A stretch of DNA of 64,000 nt from Oleiphilus messinensis (GTDB lineage: Bacteria > Pseudomonadota > Gammaproteobacteria > Pseudomonadales > Oleiphilaceae): NCBI RefSeq assembly GCF_002162375.1, contig NZ_CP021425.1, positions 5,506,501 to 5,570,500 of the forward strand, written 5' to 3'. Below the pieces are notes generated by a model. The model saw only the letters and a list, made by a program, of their open reading frames with translations. It made no database searches and was not told the origin of the DNA. Positions 22,561 to 33,000 of this stretch are shown here, piece after piece. Made by a program: the position numbers and the translations under genes. The first letter of the stretch is position 1. Every line of letters begins with the position of its first letter.

Positions 22561-24537
22561 CTAGTTAATTTTTGCCTTGCTGCCCTTGAATACACCTGTG
22601 GCACCACCGCCTTTTATCGTAACGCCACTGCCATCAATGACCACTGAGGATGAGCCAACTTTCAAGGTGATTTTGGATTTTCCCGTGATCGTAATATTGT
22701 TAGCATCATGGGTGAAGTTTCCAGAAACATTCTCGGACAAATTGCCGCTGACACTCAGATTGTCATTACCGGACACGCTGGTGGACTGATTCGCCCCCAC
22801 CGAAATATCATGATTAGCGGACACATTGAGGGACCGGTTATTGGATACGGTGATATCCATATTATTACCCACACTTTCTGTATGATTATTGCCGGTATCC
22901 AGAGACTTGTTATTACCCACGGATTGGGTGAGGTCATTGCCAATTGATTCAGTGGAATCGTTCCCTACCGTGATGGTTTGATCATTGCCAATGTCAACGG
23001 TCTGGTCATTTTCCACAATTTCTTCTTCATCTTTCTCTGCATGCAGATAAAACAGCTCTTGTCCTTTCTCGTCTTCAAATCGCAGTTCATTGAAATTAGC
23101 CGTTCCGCCACCTTTGGTAGAGCGGCTCTTGATGCCACTATGATCCTTGTTAGTGGGTAAACCGTAGGGCGGCATGTTCTCGGCATTGTAAACACTCCCC
23201 ACGATCAAAGGACGATCCGGGTCACCTTCGGTAAAATTGACCAAAACCTCATGGCCAATTCGGGGAATAAACTGCGCCCCCCAGTTTTTACCCGCCCAAA
23301 ACTGGGCAACCCGAATCCAGCAGGAGCTGTTCTCATCATGCTTACCCAATCGATCCCAATAAAACTGGACTTTTACACGACCAAACTCATCGGTGTAAAT
23401 TTCTTCGCCGGACGGACCAACCACAATCGCACTTTGATTCCCACGAATATACGGTTTCGGCGTGGTACGCGCGGGGCGAAGAATAACCTCTTCAGGTACA
23501 CAGACGAAGGTATTGTGATAATCGAATGATTCACCATTGGAACGGTAACTGCCTTCGCGGATGTGGTGTACAACCTTGGTCAAGACATAGCCTTTTTTAG
23601 CATCCTGCTCGGCATGGTGACGATTTACGTTAAAGATATAACCGGCAGTCATGTGCATGTAGTCACTGCTGGCAGAAATTGAGGTGTAATCCGCTTCAAT
23701 GGCTTCCATGCGATTACGGGCGAAAAAGCCCCCAATCGATTTGTCTTCATATTCTCCAGGATAATCGTAGACATCATACTGGGCAGTATTAGCCAGCTTT
23801 AACAAGGTTTTCTGATCGGTTAACAAAGATGTTGCTGGTGTTGTAAAGTTGTAGTCGGAATGACTGACAACACCACTTCGAAACTGGTAATCATGAATCC
23901 AGTTCTTGATACTGAAATCCGCATGGCTGCCATCAGTCACATCCAAGGCATCAATTGGTACCGCTTCATAGCCCTTCAAGTAATCACACAGTACCAGTGT
24001 ATGCTTTCCGGCTTCATGTTTGAAAAAGTAAAAAATCCCCTCTTCTTCCAAAAGCCGGTGTACAAAATTGAAATCAGATTCCCGATATTGTACGCAGTAT
24101 TCACGTACCGCAGGCGTATTCTGCAGTTTCCATTGAAAATCGGAAAACCCCAACTCGGAAAAAACGGATGTAATGATGTCTTTGGCGTTTTGGTTCTGGA
24201 AGATTCGGCAATCATAGCGATATTCCAAGAGAGAAAACCAGGGCTGAATCCTCAGCGAATACTCCCGATAGCGATTCTCAATCAATGCGCCTACCGAAAA
24301 GCCGACCACAATACCATGGTAATAACGCGGATCCGTCTTTTTGGTCTCAACCGAGACACCTACTGGCTTGCCAATCAAGGTCGTCGCGTCAATGCCGTCC
24401 TGTTCAGACAGGGCCCGCACCTCGAACATAAAAGGTCTGGAAACAGATTCGGTGCCTTTAAATTCCTGAATGACAAGTACATCCGGACCCAAAGGGGTTT
24501 CCATTTTTAAAAACTGGTTATCTTGAGCTAAGGGCAT
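22561..24537 (-). CDS. vgrG: VgrG spike protein, island 2
   Basis: 658 residues. Same architecture as the island 1 VgrG: gp27-like region (YREYSLRIQPWFSLLEYRYD, YCVQYRESDFNFVHRLLEEE), OB domain (IVVGPSGEEIYTDEFGRVKVQF) and a C-terminal beta-helix of short V-G-N-N-x-S repeats from about residue 495. The N-terminal ~500 residues are very similar to the paralogue while the last ~100 diverge (ending in a Gly-rich KGGGATGVFKGSKAKIN), which could set cargo specificity. No effector extension. Confidence 0.95.
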   Translation of the reverse strand: MPLAQDNQFLKMETPLGPDVLVIQEFKGTESVSRPFMFEVRALSEQDGIDATTLIGKPVGVSVETKKTDPRYYHGIVVGFSVGALIENRYREYSLRIQPWFSLLEYRYDCRIFQNQNAKDIITSVFSELGFSDFQWKLQNTPAVREYCVQYRESDFNFVHRLLEEEGIFYFFKHEAGKHTLVLCDYLKGYEAVPIDALDVTDGSHADFSIKNWIHDYQFRSGVVSHSDYNFTTPATSLLTDQKTLLKLANTAQYDVYDYPGEYEDKSIGGFFARNRMEAIEADYTSISASSDYMHMTAGYIFNVNRHHAEQDAKKGYVLTKVVHHIREGSYRSNGESFDYHNTFVCVPEEVILRPARTTPKPYIRGNQSAIVVGPSGEEIYTDEFGRVKVQFYWDRLGKHDENSSCWIRVAQFWAGKNWGAQFIPRIGHEVLVNFTEGDPDRPLIVGSVYNAENMPPYGLPTNKDHSGIKSRSTKGGGTANFNELRFEDEKGQELFYLHAEKDEEEIVENDQTVDIGNDQTITVGNDSTESIGNDLTQSVGNNKSLDTGNNHTESVGNNMDITVSNNRSLNVSANHDISVGANQSTSVSGNDNLSVSGNLSENVSGNFTHDANNITITGKSKITLKVGSSSVVIDGSGVTIKGGGATGVFKGSKAKIN

Positions 24538-24819
24538 GTCCTTTTACCTCGATATAATGTCGATGCGTGTTCCTATCGCGGCACAGAGTAATCCGTCTCT
24601 GAGCGCACGAAATCCAGTATGCGAGATTGAAGCGTTGCTAACCGGAAGCTGTTTTACTGCGAACGCAGCCATCCAAAATCAGAGACTGCGTACAAACAGA
24701 TGGACTGTGGAAAAACAATACGATTACCAAGCGGCTGTTATGGTAGTCAGATTTGATGCATAAAAAAAGGGCTTTATTACAAAAGTGATGGTCAAGTCGC
24801 CTTTGGTCGAATAGCGAAC

Positions 24820-25728
24820 TCAAGTCAAGGGAACCAGCAACCGGCCCTCACCGACTTTAATCACCCGACCGCCAATGCGACACTGGGTCTCCTTACCTTT
24901 GCGCTTGTCGAACTCTGCATGAATAACACTTTTACGCGTATTCAAACTCCCCCGATCAATCGAAAACGTATGCGTACCTTCCGCAGTTTCAGGCAATTGC
25001 GCGAGATAGGCGATAAACTCGGGAACCGCGCTCCCTATGGGTGGATAATCATCCTGAGCAAGATAGGGATTGATCAAGCGACCATGAAAATCAGTCATAC
25101 CGGATATCGAGCCGGGAGAGAATAAAAGTATCTCGGAGGCATAGATATCGGACAACAGGCTGGCCCATTGAGCCTTCACCAGATTTGCAGCAAGAATATG
25201 TTCAGGTTTGGTCAGAGGCACAATCAGGATCGGATGATCAACCGAGACCAGCAACGGTTTATAGCGACTGTAGGTAAAGTGTTTTTCTTCCACCTGCAGC
25301 GCTTGAGCAATACGGGACAACTCCGGGGTATAGGCATCCAGAGTCGGCCTTAACAAGCATTTATACTGAATACTGTCCGCTCCCTGAACCGTTTTATCAA
25401 TAAAACTTTCAATCTGTTGCATCTCATCTTGTAACCGCAGCACTGAAAACGAGCCTTCATCATGGGTCAATCCCGTTTTCTCTGCCACAAACGAAGCGGC
25501 CAAAATGGTATGCGCACCGAATGCCACAGGCCCACGATGATTGTAAACACTGAAGGGATGTTCAATATCCTTGCGGTTCACAAAAACCGTCTCCGTTTGC
25601 CTGAATTCTCCGGCAATGGCGGTTCGCATGTCTTCCGACAACGCATCATCGGTCTCTACAACCGGAATTTGCGTGCCCTGAAACGGCACGTCCGCAAAAA
25701 CATCTAACAACGAAAATGTTACTGGCAT
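24820..25728 (-). CDS. PhzF-family isomerase-like protein
   Basis: 302 residues from the ATG at 25728, which has AGAGG seven bases upstream; an upstream in-frame ATG at 25761 lacks one. The start F-S-L-L-D-V-F-A-D-V-P-F-Q-G-T-Q-I-P-V-V is the PhzF N-terminal pattern, followed by E-F-R-Q-T-E-T-V-F with the family's catalytic-type Glu. PhzF proteins have a diaminopimelate-epimerase-like fold and isomerise small metabolites, but most members outside phenazine clusters have unknown substrates. No phenazine genes are nearby, and there is no clear link to the T6SS. It begins the block separating the vgrG islands from the main T6SS operon. Confidence 0.8.
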   Translation of the reverse strand: MPVTFSLLDVFADVPFQGTQIPVVETDDALSEDMRTAIAGEFRQTETVFVNRKDIEHPFSVYNHRGPVAFGAHTILAASFVAEKTGLTHDEGSFSVLRLQDEMQQIESFIDKTVQGADSIQYKCLLRPTLDAYTPELSRIAQALQVEEKHFTYSRYKPLLVSVDHPILIVPLTKPEHILAANLVKAQWASLLSDIYASEILLFSPGSISGMTDFHGRLINPYLAQDDYPPIGSAVPEFIAYLAQLPETAEGTHTFSIDRGSLNTRKSVIHAEFDKRKGKETQCRIGGRVIKVGEGRLLVPLT

Positions 25729-25917
25729 GATCTGGCCTCTAATTGCATAAGTATCATACAAGCGTAGACGGTTTTACTGAAAAACGTGCACAGTCTCCCG
25801 ATATCTTATTCCTTATTCGATGACCAGGAACCTCTATGGTCGTAGTCGCAGTCACCGCGTGGATTTCATATACAGTGGTTTGTAAACACGGAGAGGGTAT
25901 CGCGTATACGGCTCAAA

Positions 25918-26421
25918 TCATGAAGATATTTTGTTAACCGCCTTTTTCAACACAATAAACAGCACAACACCAATGATCAGGAGCATTTCAATCGGAGCCA
26001 CGAAACCGACGAAGATCACCATTTTATAAATCATTAACGTCGCGAGACAGACAAGCGCAATTAAGGTCATCAAACCCGATAATTTTCCAAATCCGGGCAG
26101 CCGTTCAAAATCGACCTTACGGCGTACCAGATAGAAGACACCGCCCATAGATAGCAACGGCAAAAAATAGATTAGAGCATTCACGCTCAACAGATTTCCC
26201 CGCAAAAAGAACAGGGTGTAAAACACCAGAATCGCAGAAAATATTCCCGGGACCGCAGCCCCGTAGATCACCATGGAATAGGCATAATCGAGCCATTGAC
26301 GCCGCAATGCAGGAGTATAAAAAGCACCGATCACAGCAGCCAGACTTGGCAGAACTAAAAAGTAGCTCATCACCCACGGCCAATATTGAGTTAAAACGTT
26401 GAAAAACGTATTGACGCTCAC
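25918..26421 (-). CDS. Small integral membrane protein, unknown
   Basis: 167 residues, GTG start. About five hydrophobic helices are visible (roughly 15-35, 48-70, 80-100, 112-132, 136-158), with few charges between them. I recognise no family. It stands alone, with about 190 bases to the PhzF-like gene and 250 bases to the GGDEF-EAL gene, both on the same strand. Confidence 0.65.
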   Translation of the reverse strand: MSVNTFFNVLTQYWPWVMSYFLVLPSLAAVIGAFYTPALRRQWLDYAYSMVIYGAAVPGIFSAILVFYTLFFLRGNLLSVNALIYFLPLLSMGGVFYLVRRKVDFERLPGFGKLSGLMTLIALVCLATLMIYKMVIFVGFVAPIEMLLIIGVVLFIVLKKAVNKISS

Positions 26422-26674
26422 TGCTTCAGGCCCCTTGGTGGCACGCTCATTAATTTTTAAACTATTCGTTAAAGTCTAGCCCGATCTCCCAAAAGCCTCT
26501 AGATCAATTCCGCCTTTTAAAGCTAACTTTCCAGCAGCACCGATACCGGTAACCGATCATGTACCACATGGTAATCAACATCGAGCCTGGATTGATTGAA
26601 GCGGAATCAAAAACACTGGGAATGATCGCCACTAAGATAGTATCGCGCGACCTCCAGCAAGTTCGGATCGGGCA

Positions 26675-28852
26675 CTAGTGATTTGCAGACCTTGAGCCCT
26701 GCTGAATCAATTGAGTAAAGTCTGATGCAGGGATTGCCGGACTGAACAGGAAGCCCTGAACGGTATGACAACCAATCTTCTTCATAAACTCCAATTGCGG
26801 ACGGGTTTCCACCCCCTCAGCGGTGACATGTAAATTCAGGCTTCGCGCCAGAGAAACAATGGCATGCACAATTTTCTGGGTGTCTTCGTCCTGATTCACC
26901 TTCAAAGTAAATGATTTATCAATTTTCAACGCGTTAAGCGGGAGCGCGTGTAAATACCCCAGGGAGGAATAACCGGTACCAAAATCATCAACTGAGAGAT
27001 CTACACCCAGATCATGAATTGCTCTGAGCTCATCAATCATCGCGGCGGAGTCCATCAGCATGATGCTCTCCGTGATTTCCAGTTCCAATCGTGTGCCAGC
27101 TAACCCAAATCGATCCAGTAACCCTTTCAGCGTACCCGCCACACCGCTTTCGGTGAGCTGCCTGACACTGAGATTGACCGCCAGCTTGAAGTCTGCGGGA
27201 AGCCCCCCACCTTGCCAATCCCGAATTTGCTGACAAGCGGCTTCGAGAACCCACGCTCCGACTTTTTCAATCAATCCCATTTCTTCAAGTTTGGGTACAA
27301 ACAGTTCAGGCGAAATAAAATGACCCTTTTCATCTCGCCAGCGGAGCAGCGCTTCCGCCCCAACCACCGTTTCCGTCTCAATGTCGATTTTGGGCTGGTA
27401 AAAAAGCTCGAACTCGTAATGTTCGATCGCGTTCCGGATTCGGGACTCCATTTCGAGCGTTTCTTGCGCTTCCTGTTGCATCTCATCAGTAAAAAACTGA
27501 TAAGTATTTCGACCCAGTTTCTTCGCCCGATACATCGCCAAATCTGCACATCGCATCAAGGCTTCAGCGGAGTCTGCGGATTGCGGAAAAATTCCGATCC
27601 CGATACTGGCCGCAATGCGAATGGAGTTGCCCCGAATACGGAACGGGTCACTCAATATCGAGAGCAATTTGTCGCACACGATCGCAGCGTTATGGGCCGA
27701 ACGACAATTAAAACTTTCCAGAATGATGGTAAATTCATCGCCTCCAAAACGGCTAATGACATCACCATCACGCACACAAGAACTCAGCCTCTGTGCGACT
27801 TCCTGCAGCAGACAATCACCAATTTCGTGCCCCAGATTGTCATTCACCTGCTTGAACTGGTCCAGGTCAAGAAACAATAAAGCCAAGGGTTGGCCACTGC
27901 GAGATGCCCGGGCAATGCCCTGCTGCAGCATGCTGGTAAATGCATAACGGTTGTATAACCCGGTCAAGCTATCATATTGCGCCAGATGAGCGAGCTGTTC
28001 CTCTGTTTTACGGCGTTGTGTAATATCCTGAAACGCAATAACAACGCCAATAAATTTTCCATCATCTTCAAGTGGCGTGGCCGTAAACTCCACAGGAAAC
28101 AAACGCTCGGCACGGTGCCAAAACACGCCGATTTCTTCATGGTGTGGTTCCCCACGGGAACAGGCACGGAATATCTCGGTATCAGTCCAGGACACCTCAT
28201 TGGCATCCGAGTCACCGGCATACATTACTGACAGTATACTGTTGCCCAGCAACCCCCTTTCACTCTGATCCAGGAGTTTTTCTGTTGCCGGGTTGATGAA
28301 GGTGATTTCACCTTGATCATTCAGACCGATAATACCTTCCCCGATGGAATTCAGGAGCAGCTTGTTACGGTTTTCCAGACGCTGGATATCTTCAAGGGAT
28401 TGCTTGAGTTGGTAGCGTTGCCGCTCAAGCTCAATAAAAACTTTGACTTTGCTGGCAAGTGAATGGGGCTGAATCGGCTTGAACAGGTAATCAACAGCAC
28501 CAAGTTCGTACCCTTTGAACTCAAAATCGACGCTGTAGTCCGCAGCGGTAATGAAAATGATCGGGGTTGTCTTGGAGTCATCATTGATCCGCATCAATGC
28601 CGCCGTTTCAAACCCATCCATGACCGGCATCATGACATCCAGCAACACCACCGCAAAATGATGTCTGAGGGTAAGTGAAAGCGCCTCATTGCCATCCAAC
28701 GCATTGTATATCTGTGCGCCTGCTTGTGCTAACACCCGTTCGATTGACCGATGGTTTTCCGGGCGATCATCCACAATCAAAATCTTCGGTCGAGGGGCGG
28801 ACCTCTCTCCGGAATTTGATGTCGGGCTCTTTGTGTATTGCGTTTCCAGCAT
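26675..28852 (-). CDS. Response regulator with PAS, GGDEF and EAL domains
   Basis: 725 residues from the ATG at 28852 (AAAAGGAA upstream); a GTG six codons earlier is possible. REC domain 20-140 with phosphoacceptor D in LLDVMMPVMDG; PAS about 165-285; GGDEF about 290-455 with intact RFGGDEF and an RxxD inhibitory site (RDGD) five residues before it; EAL about 465-715 with GAEALLRW, DDFGTGYSS and KIDKSF. Both catalytic motifs look intact, so it could make and break c-di-GMP depending on phosphorylation. The neighbouring CheR and hybrid kinase, all on one strand, suggest one signalling unit. Confidence 0.92.
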   Translation of the reverse strand: MLETQYTKSPTSNSGERSAPRPKILIVDDRPENHRSIERVLAQAGAQIYNALDGNEALSLTLRHHFAVVLLDVMMPVMDGFETAALMRINDDSKTTPIIFITAADYSVDFEFKGYELGAVDYLFKPIQPHSLASKVKVFIELERQRYQLKQSLEDIQRLENRNKLLLNSIGEGIIGLNDQGEITFINPATEKLLDQSERGLLGNSILSVMYAGDSDANEVSWTDTEIFRACSRGEPHHEEIGVFWHRAERLFPVEFTATPLEDDGKFIGVVIAFQDITQRRKTEEQLAHLAQYDSLTGLYNRYAFTSMLQQGIARASRSGQPLALLFLDLDQFKQVNDNLGHEIGDCLLQEVAQRLSSCVRDGDVISRFGGDEFTIILESFNCRSAHNAAIVCDKLLSILSDPFRIRGNSIRIAASIGIGIFPQSADSAEALMRCADLAMYRAKKLGRNTYQFFTDEMQQEAQETLEMESRIRNAIEHYEFELFYQPKIDIETETVVGAEALLRWRDEKGHFISPELFVPKLEEMGLIEKVGAWVLEAACQQIRDWQGGGLPADFKLAVNLSVRQLTESGVAGTLKGLLDRFGLAGTRLELEITESIMLMDSAAMIDELRAIHDLGVDLSVDDFGTGYSSLGYLHALPLNALKIDKSFTLKVNQDEDTQKIVHAIVSLARSLNLHVTAEGVETRPQLEFMKKIGCHTVQGFLFSPAIPASDFTQLIQQGSRSANH

Positions 28853-28926
28853 CAGCTCATTCCTTTTCACACCGTCCGAAACTACGAAAACTCAGCTGGC
28901 TTTCGGCCTAGAGTGACTCGTACCTT

Positions 28927-29781
28927 TTAGTGGTATGGGACATCAACCAAACTGTGAACTTCATCCCAGTTTTTGCGGAATATTTTCACATTCGAGTTTA
29001 CCGCTTTAAACAATTGACTTGTATTAGCCTTTTGTAAGGATTCTTTGTCCCCCAGGCATAAAAAGCCTCCGGGATACAAACTGTCACCAAACAAAGTCAG
29101 AACACGGCTCTTCAACGTATCCGCAAAATAAATAAGTACATTGCGACACAAAATGACTTCCATCTCACCAAAAATACCATCACAGGTTAAGTTATGGTGA
29201 GCAAACGTAATCCGGCTTTTCAACTCATCTTTAACCACACCCCGACCATAAGCAAAATGAAAATAGTCATCCAGCTCTCGATTACCGCCGGATGCACTGT
29301 AAGCCTCACGATAATTCGACAATGAGTCCCTGCTGTATATTCCTTCCTTTGCCACTTTCAAGTTACGGTGATTGAAATCCGTAGCGTAAATGATCGCACG
29401 CTCGTACAGCCCTGCTTCCTGCAACAGTATGGCCAGGGAATAAACTTCCTCACCACTTGAACACCCTGCGTGCCAGATTTTGAAAAACGGAAATGATTTC
29501 AAAACCGGAAAAACCTCATCACACAGCGCTCGATAAAACTCGGGATTACGAAACATGCCCGTAACAGACATGGATAAATCCGCCATAAGACAATTGAAAT
29601 GCAAGCTGCTGCGAATAATTAAAGGTATGAGTTCAGAAATGTTTTGCAACTTCCAGACGGCAAGTTGCTTGGACAGTGCGCGCAAAAGACAGGATCGGGT
29701 ATAACCACTAAAATCGTAACCATAGCGACGATGAATCACCATCATCAATGCATCAAGCTCAATATCTTCCAGTTCAGACAT
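28927..29781 (-). CDS. cheR: CheR-type methyltransferase
   Basis: 284 residues from the ATG at 29781 (GGGA upstream); starts at 29787 (ATG) and 29808 (TTG) are also open. N-terminal helical CheR domain (Y-G-Y-D-F-S-G-Y-T), then the SAM-binding part with IWHAGCSSGEEVYSLAI, YATDFNHRNLKVAKEGIY and ILCRNVLIYF. CheR methylates glutamates of chemoreceptors; free-standing versions beside hybrid kinases often belong to CheB/CheR-type non-chemotaxis circuits. No chemoreceptor or cheB is in the window. Lies between the c-di-GMP protein and the hybrid kinase. Confidence 0.9.
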   Translation of the reverse strand: MSELEDIELDALMMVIHRRYGYDFSGYTRSCLLRALSKQLAVWKLQNISELIPLIIRSSLHFNCLMADLSMSVTGMFRNPEFYRALCDEVFPVLKSFPFFKIWHAGCSSGEEVYSLAILLQEAGLYERAIIYATDFNHRNLKVAKEGIYSRDSLSNYREAYSASGGNRELDDYFHFAYGRGVVKDELKSRITFAHHNLTCDGIFGEMEVILCRNVLIYFADTLKSRVLTLFGDSLYPGGFLCLGDKESLQKANTSQLFKAVNSNVKIFRKNWDEVHSLVDVPYH

Positions 29782-30003
29782 CAGCATCCATCCCGAGCCA
29801 CAACACAACCTGAGGCCGAAGCAAACGCTGGCTAATCTTACGCACCGCTGCCATGGGACTCAGAACTACGATTGACCATACGGTTATAAATTCGGCCAAC
29901 CGACACATTGCAAAATTGGACAATGTTTATACAAAATGTAGATTAAAGATTCGAGAATAACAACTGCCAATTTGCATTCTGCACGGTCAATTTCAAACCG
30001 ACC

Positions 30004-33000
30004 CTAGTGGTATAGCCATACTTTCATCATCGACATAAGACTGTTCATATTCACGGGCTTCGCCATGTAATCGTTTGCCCCGGCTTCAATGCACTTGCGT
30101 CGGTCATCCGCCATTGCTTTTGCCGTAAGCGCAATAATCGGGATACTGTCGGAGATATCGGCCCTGATCCGTTGCATAGCCTCGTACCCATCCATCACTG
30201 GCATCATAATATCCATCAATATCAAATCGACATCACTTTCGGCCAGAAGTTTCTCCAGCGCTAACTGACCATTGTCCGCCATGACAATGCGCACACCATG
30301 CTCCCGAAGCATCTTTGAAAGTGCATAAGAGTTTCTCAAGTCATCATCCACGACCATAACCTTACGCCCTTCAAGATTTCCGGGGGGAAGTGGGTCATTG
30401 GCAACGTCAGATTGAATGCTGGGGGGTAAACGGTCATCAATGCTGCGAAGAAACAGCGTAACTTCCTGACTCAATTGCGCTGGTGAGTGTCTGCCTTTGA
30501 GTACGACTCTATCGGAGTATCGTTTTAGCTCATTAAACTGCACCTCACTGAGTGTGTCCTCTGTATAGACGATTACCGGCGGTAGATTCAAATCCGTATC
30601 TGCATCAACTGTTTTCAAAAAACCAAGGCCATCAAAATTTCCCAGATCCAGGTCCAGGTCCAGAATGCAGCAGTCCATGGCCTCGGCTTGTAAAAGATCA
30701 AACGCAGCCTCCGGGGTCGTGGCAACATGAATCTGTAAATCACTCAAGTTTAGGCTTTGATTAATCTCCCGGAACGAGGTGCCATCATCAATGACAAGCA
30801 CATGCTTGATGCCACGCTGCAACAACGTCTCAAATCGGGCAAATAACACTTTGAGTTCATCCAGCGCAGCGGGTTTTCGCAAAAAACCGATTGCACCACG
30901 GCGTAGCGTTTCAATATCAACATCTTCCCGCCCCGAAACAATATGCACCGGTATCTGACGGGTTACCGGTGATGATTTCAATGCTTCAAGAACCTGCAGG
31001 CCATCGGTATCCGGCAATCCCACATCCAGTACAATGCCGACGGGTGATAGCACCATGACTTTCATCAACGCATCCATACCGCTCGCAGCAACATGTGGTG
31101 TAAATCCACCCTGAATGGCCAGGCGCGATAACGTCTGGGCAAAGTCGGCATCATCTTCGACGATCAATAGTGGCTTCTCCGCCGGCATGGCCCCTGCGGT
31201 TCGCTCAGTCAGGGGCGTATCAGCCGATGCGTCCACGGTTTGCGAACGACACGCCCCCTTGGAATCCCTGAGCAAAGGGATTTCCGGTGCTGATGCAGGC
31301 GCTCGAAGCGGAATACTCAACGAAAAAGTACTCCCGCGACAAAGTTCACTGTCTAGTGCGATCTCCCCCCCCAACCTGGACGCCAGTTCGCGGGAAATCG
31401 TCAGCCCCAAGCCCGTTCCACCATAGGCTCGACTGGTAGACCCATCCGCTTGTTGAAACGCATCGAAGATGACTTTCTGCTGCTCTGCAGACACGCCGAT
31501 ACCCGTATCGGTTACATGGAAAACCACACCATCCGCGGTGCGACTGACCGCTAAAGACACCTCACCGGCGCGAGTGAATTTAAATGCATTAGACAGCAGG
31601 TTACGTAAAATCTGCTCCAGACGATGTTTATCGGTTTGTATCGACAAGCCCACAACGTCATCGTGCAAATGCACCTGAAAGGCCAGATCACGTTTTTCGG
31701 CCTCGGCCTTGAATTGTTTACGTAAACGTTCTGTTAATTCTGAAAGTGGGGTATCTTCCACCACGATCGTCAGTTTACCCGCTTCAACTTTGGATAAGTC
31801 CAGAATGTCGTTAATCAAGGACAACAGGGACTGGCCACTATTATGAATAACGTTTAAATCTTCTACCTGCTCATCGTTCAGATTTTTCAGCTTGTTGGAA
31901 GCCAGGGATTGAGACAGTAGCAATAGGCTGTTCAACGGGGTGCGCAACTCGTGGGACATGTTGGCCAGAAATTCGGACTTATACTGACTGGTCAGGTAAA
32001 GTTGCTCAGCCTTTAACTGCAACTCTTCGCGAGCAGCTTCAATCTCCATTTTTTGTGTTTCTAAATCCTGGGTTTTTTGCTGCAACTCCAGATTGGAGTG
32101 CTCGAGCAGATCTTTCTGTGCAGTCAAGGCCTCTTCGGACTGCTTCAGCGCCTGAGCCTGGGCCTCCAGAGCCTCATTCGCCCCTTTTAACTCATCCTGC
32201 TGAGCTTCCAGCTCAAGGGAGGTTTGTTGCGAAACTTTGAGCAAGTGCTCCATCTTGTCCCGATCCAGAGCGGAATTAATGCTCACTGCAACAGGCTCAC
32301 TGATCTGTTCAAGCAAAGCCAATTGCGTTGAATCAAGCGCATCAAAAAAACCGAGCTCCATAATGCCTTTCACTTGCCGTTCATATATAAGTGGCTGCAA
32401 ATAAATATGACGGGGGCTCCGGCTTCCGAGCCCGGTCGAGACCTGAAGATAGTCACCCGGTAGATCAGAGATGTGTTTGCGCTCGTGATCAATCAAAACC
32501 TGACCCACGAGCCCATCTCCGGCATTGATATCGGGATTGTCATCGGCATCGAAAACACAGGCATAACTGCTAGCGCGCACGACGACTTTGGGGTCTTGGG
32601 CAACATAGATGACACCAACGAGCGCGCGTAAGTAGCGCGCGAGAAAAGTGAGTGAATTGGTAGCCACTTCGCTGAGGGTCAGGCCCCCCCGAATAACCCC
32701 GGCAAGATCTGCAATTCCGGTTTTAATCCATTTTTCCTGCTCACTCTGCTGGTTAAAACGCTTTAGATTCGACACCATGAGGTTAAGGGGTTCTTCCAGT
32801 GTGTCGTCTCCCGATTGCCGATTGTAAGCCAGCGTAAAATCGCCATTCGCAGCGGCGCTCACCACTCTGGATACCTCAGCAACAATCTTCCGGGTTAGCT
32901 CGCCTTGCGCTCGAATCGTCTCCATACTTTGGGAGGCATAAACATGCATGACGATATTGGTATCCAGCTGCGCCAAGCGGGAGAGAGACTGCAATAACTG

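Noticed and set aside
14513-24537. VgrG proteins as evolved effectors with C-terminal toxins
   Set aside because: Both end within the beta-helix; no additional domain follows.
6973-24537. Mobile element carrying the vgrG islands
   Set aside because: No transposase, integrase, terminal inverted repeats or tRNA site was seen at the borders, although duplication and inversion are evident.
24820-25728. Phenazine biosynthesis gene
   Set aside because: Only a PhzF-like fold is seen; no other phenazine genes are present and most homologues act elsewhere.
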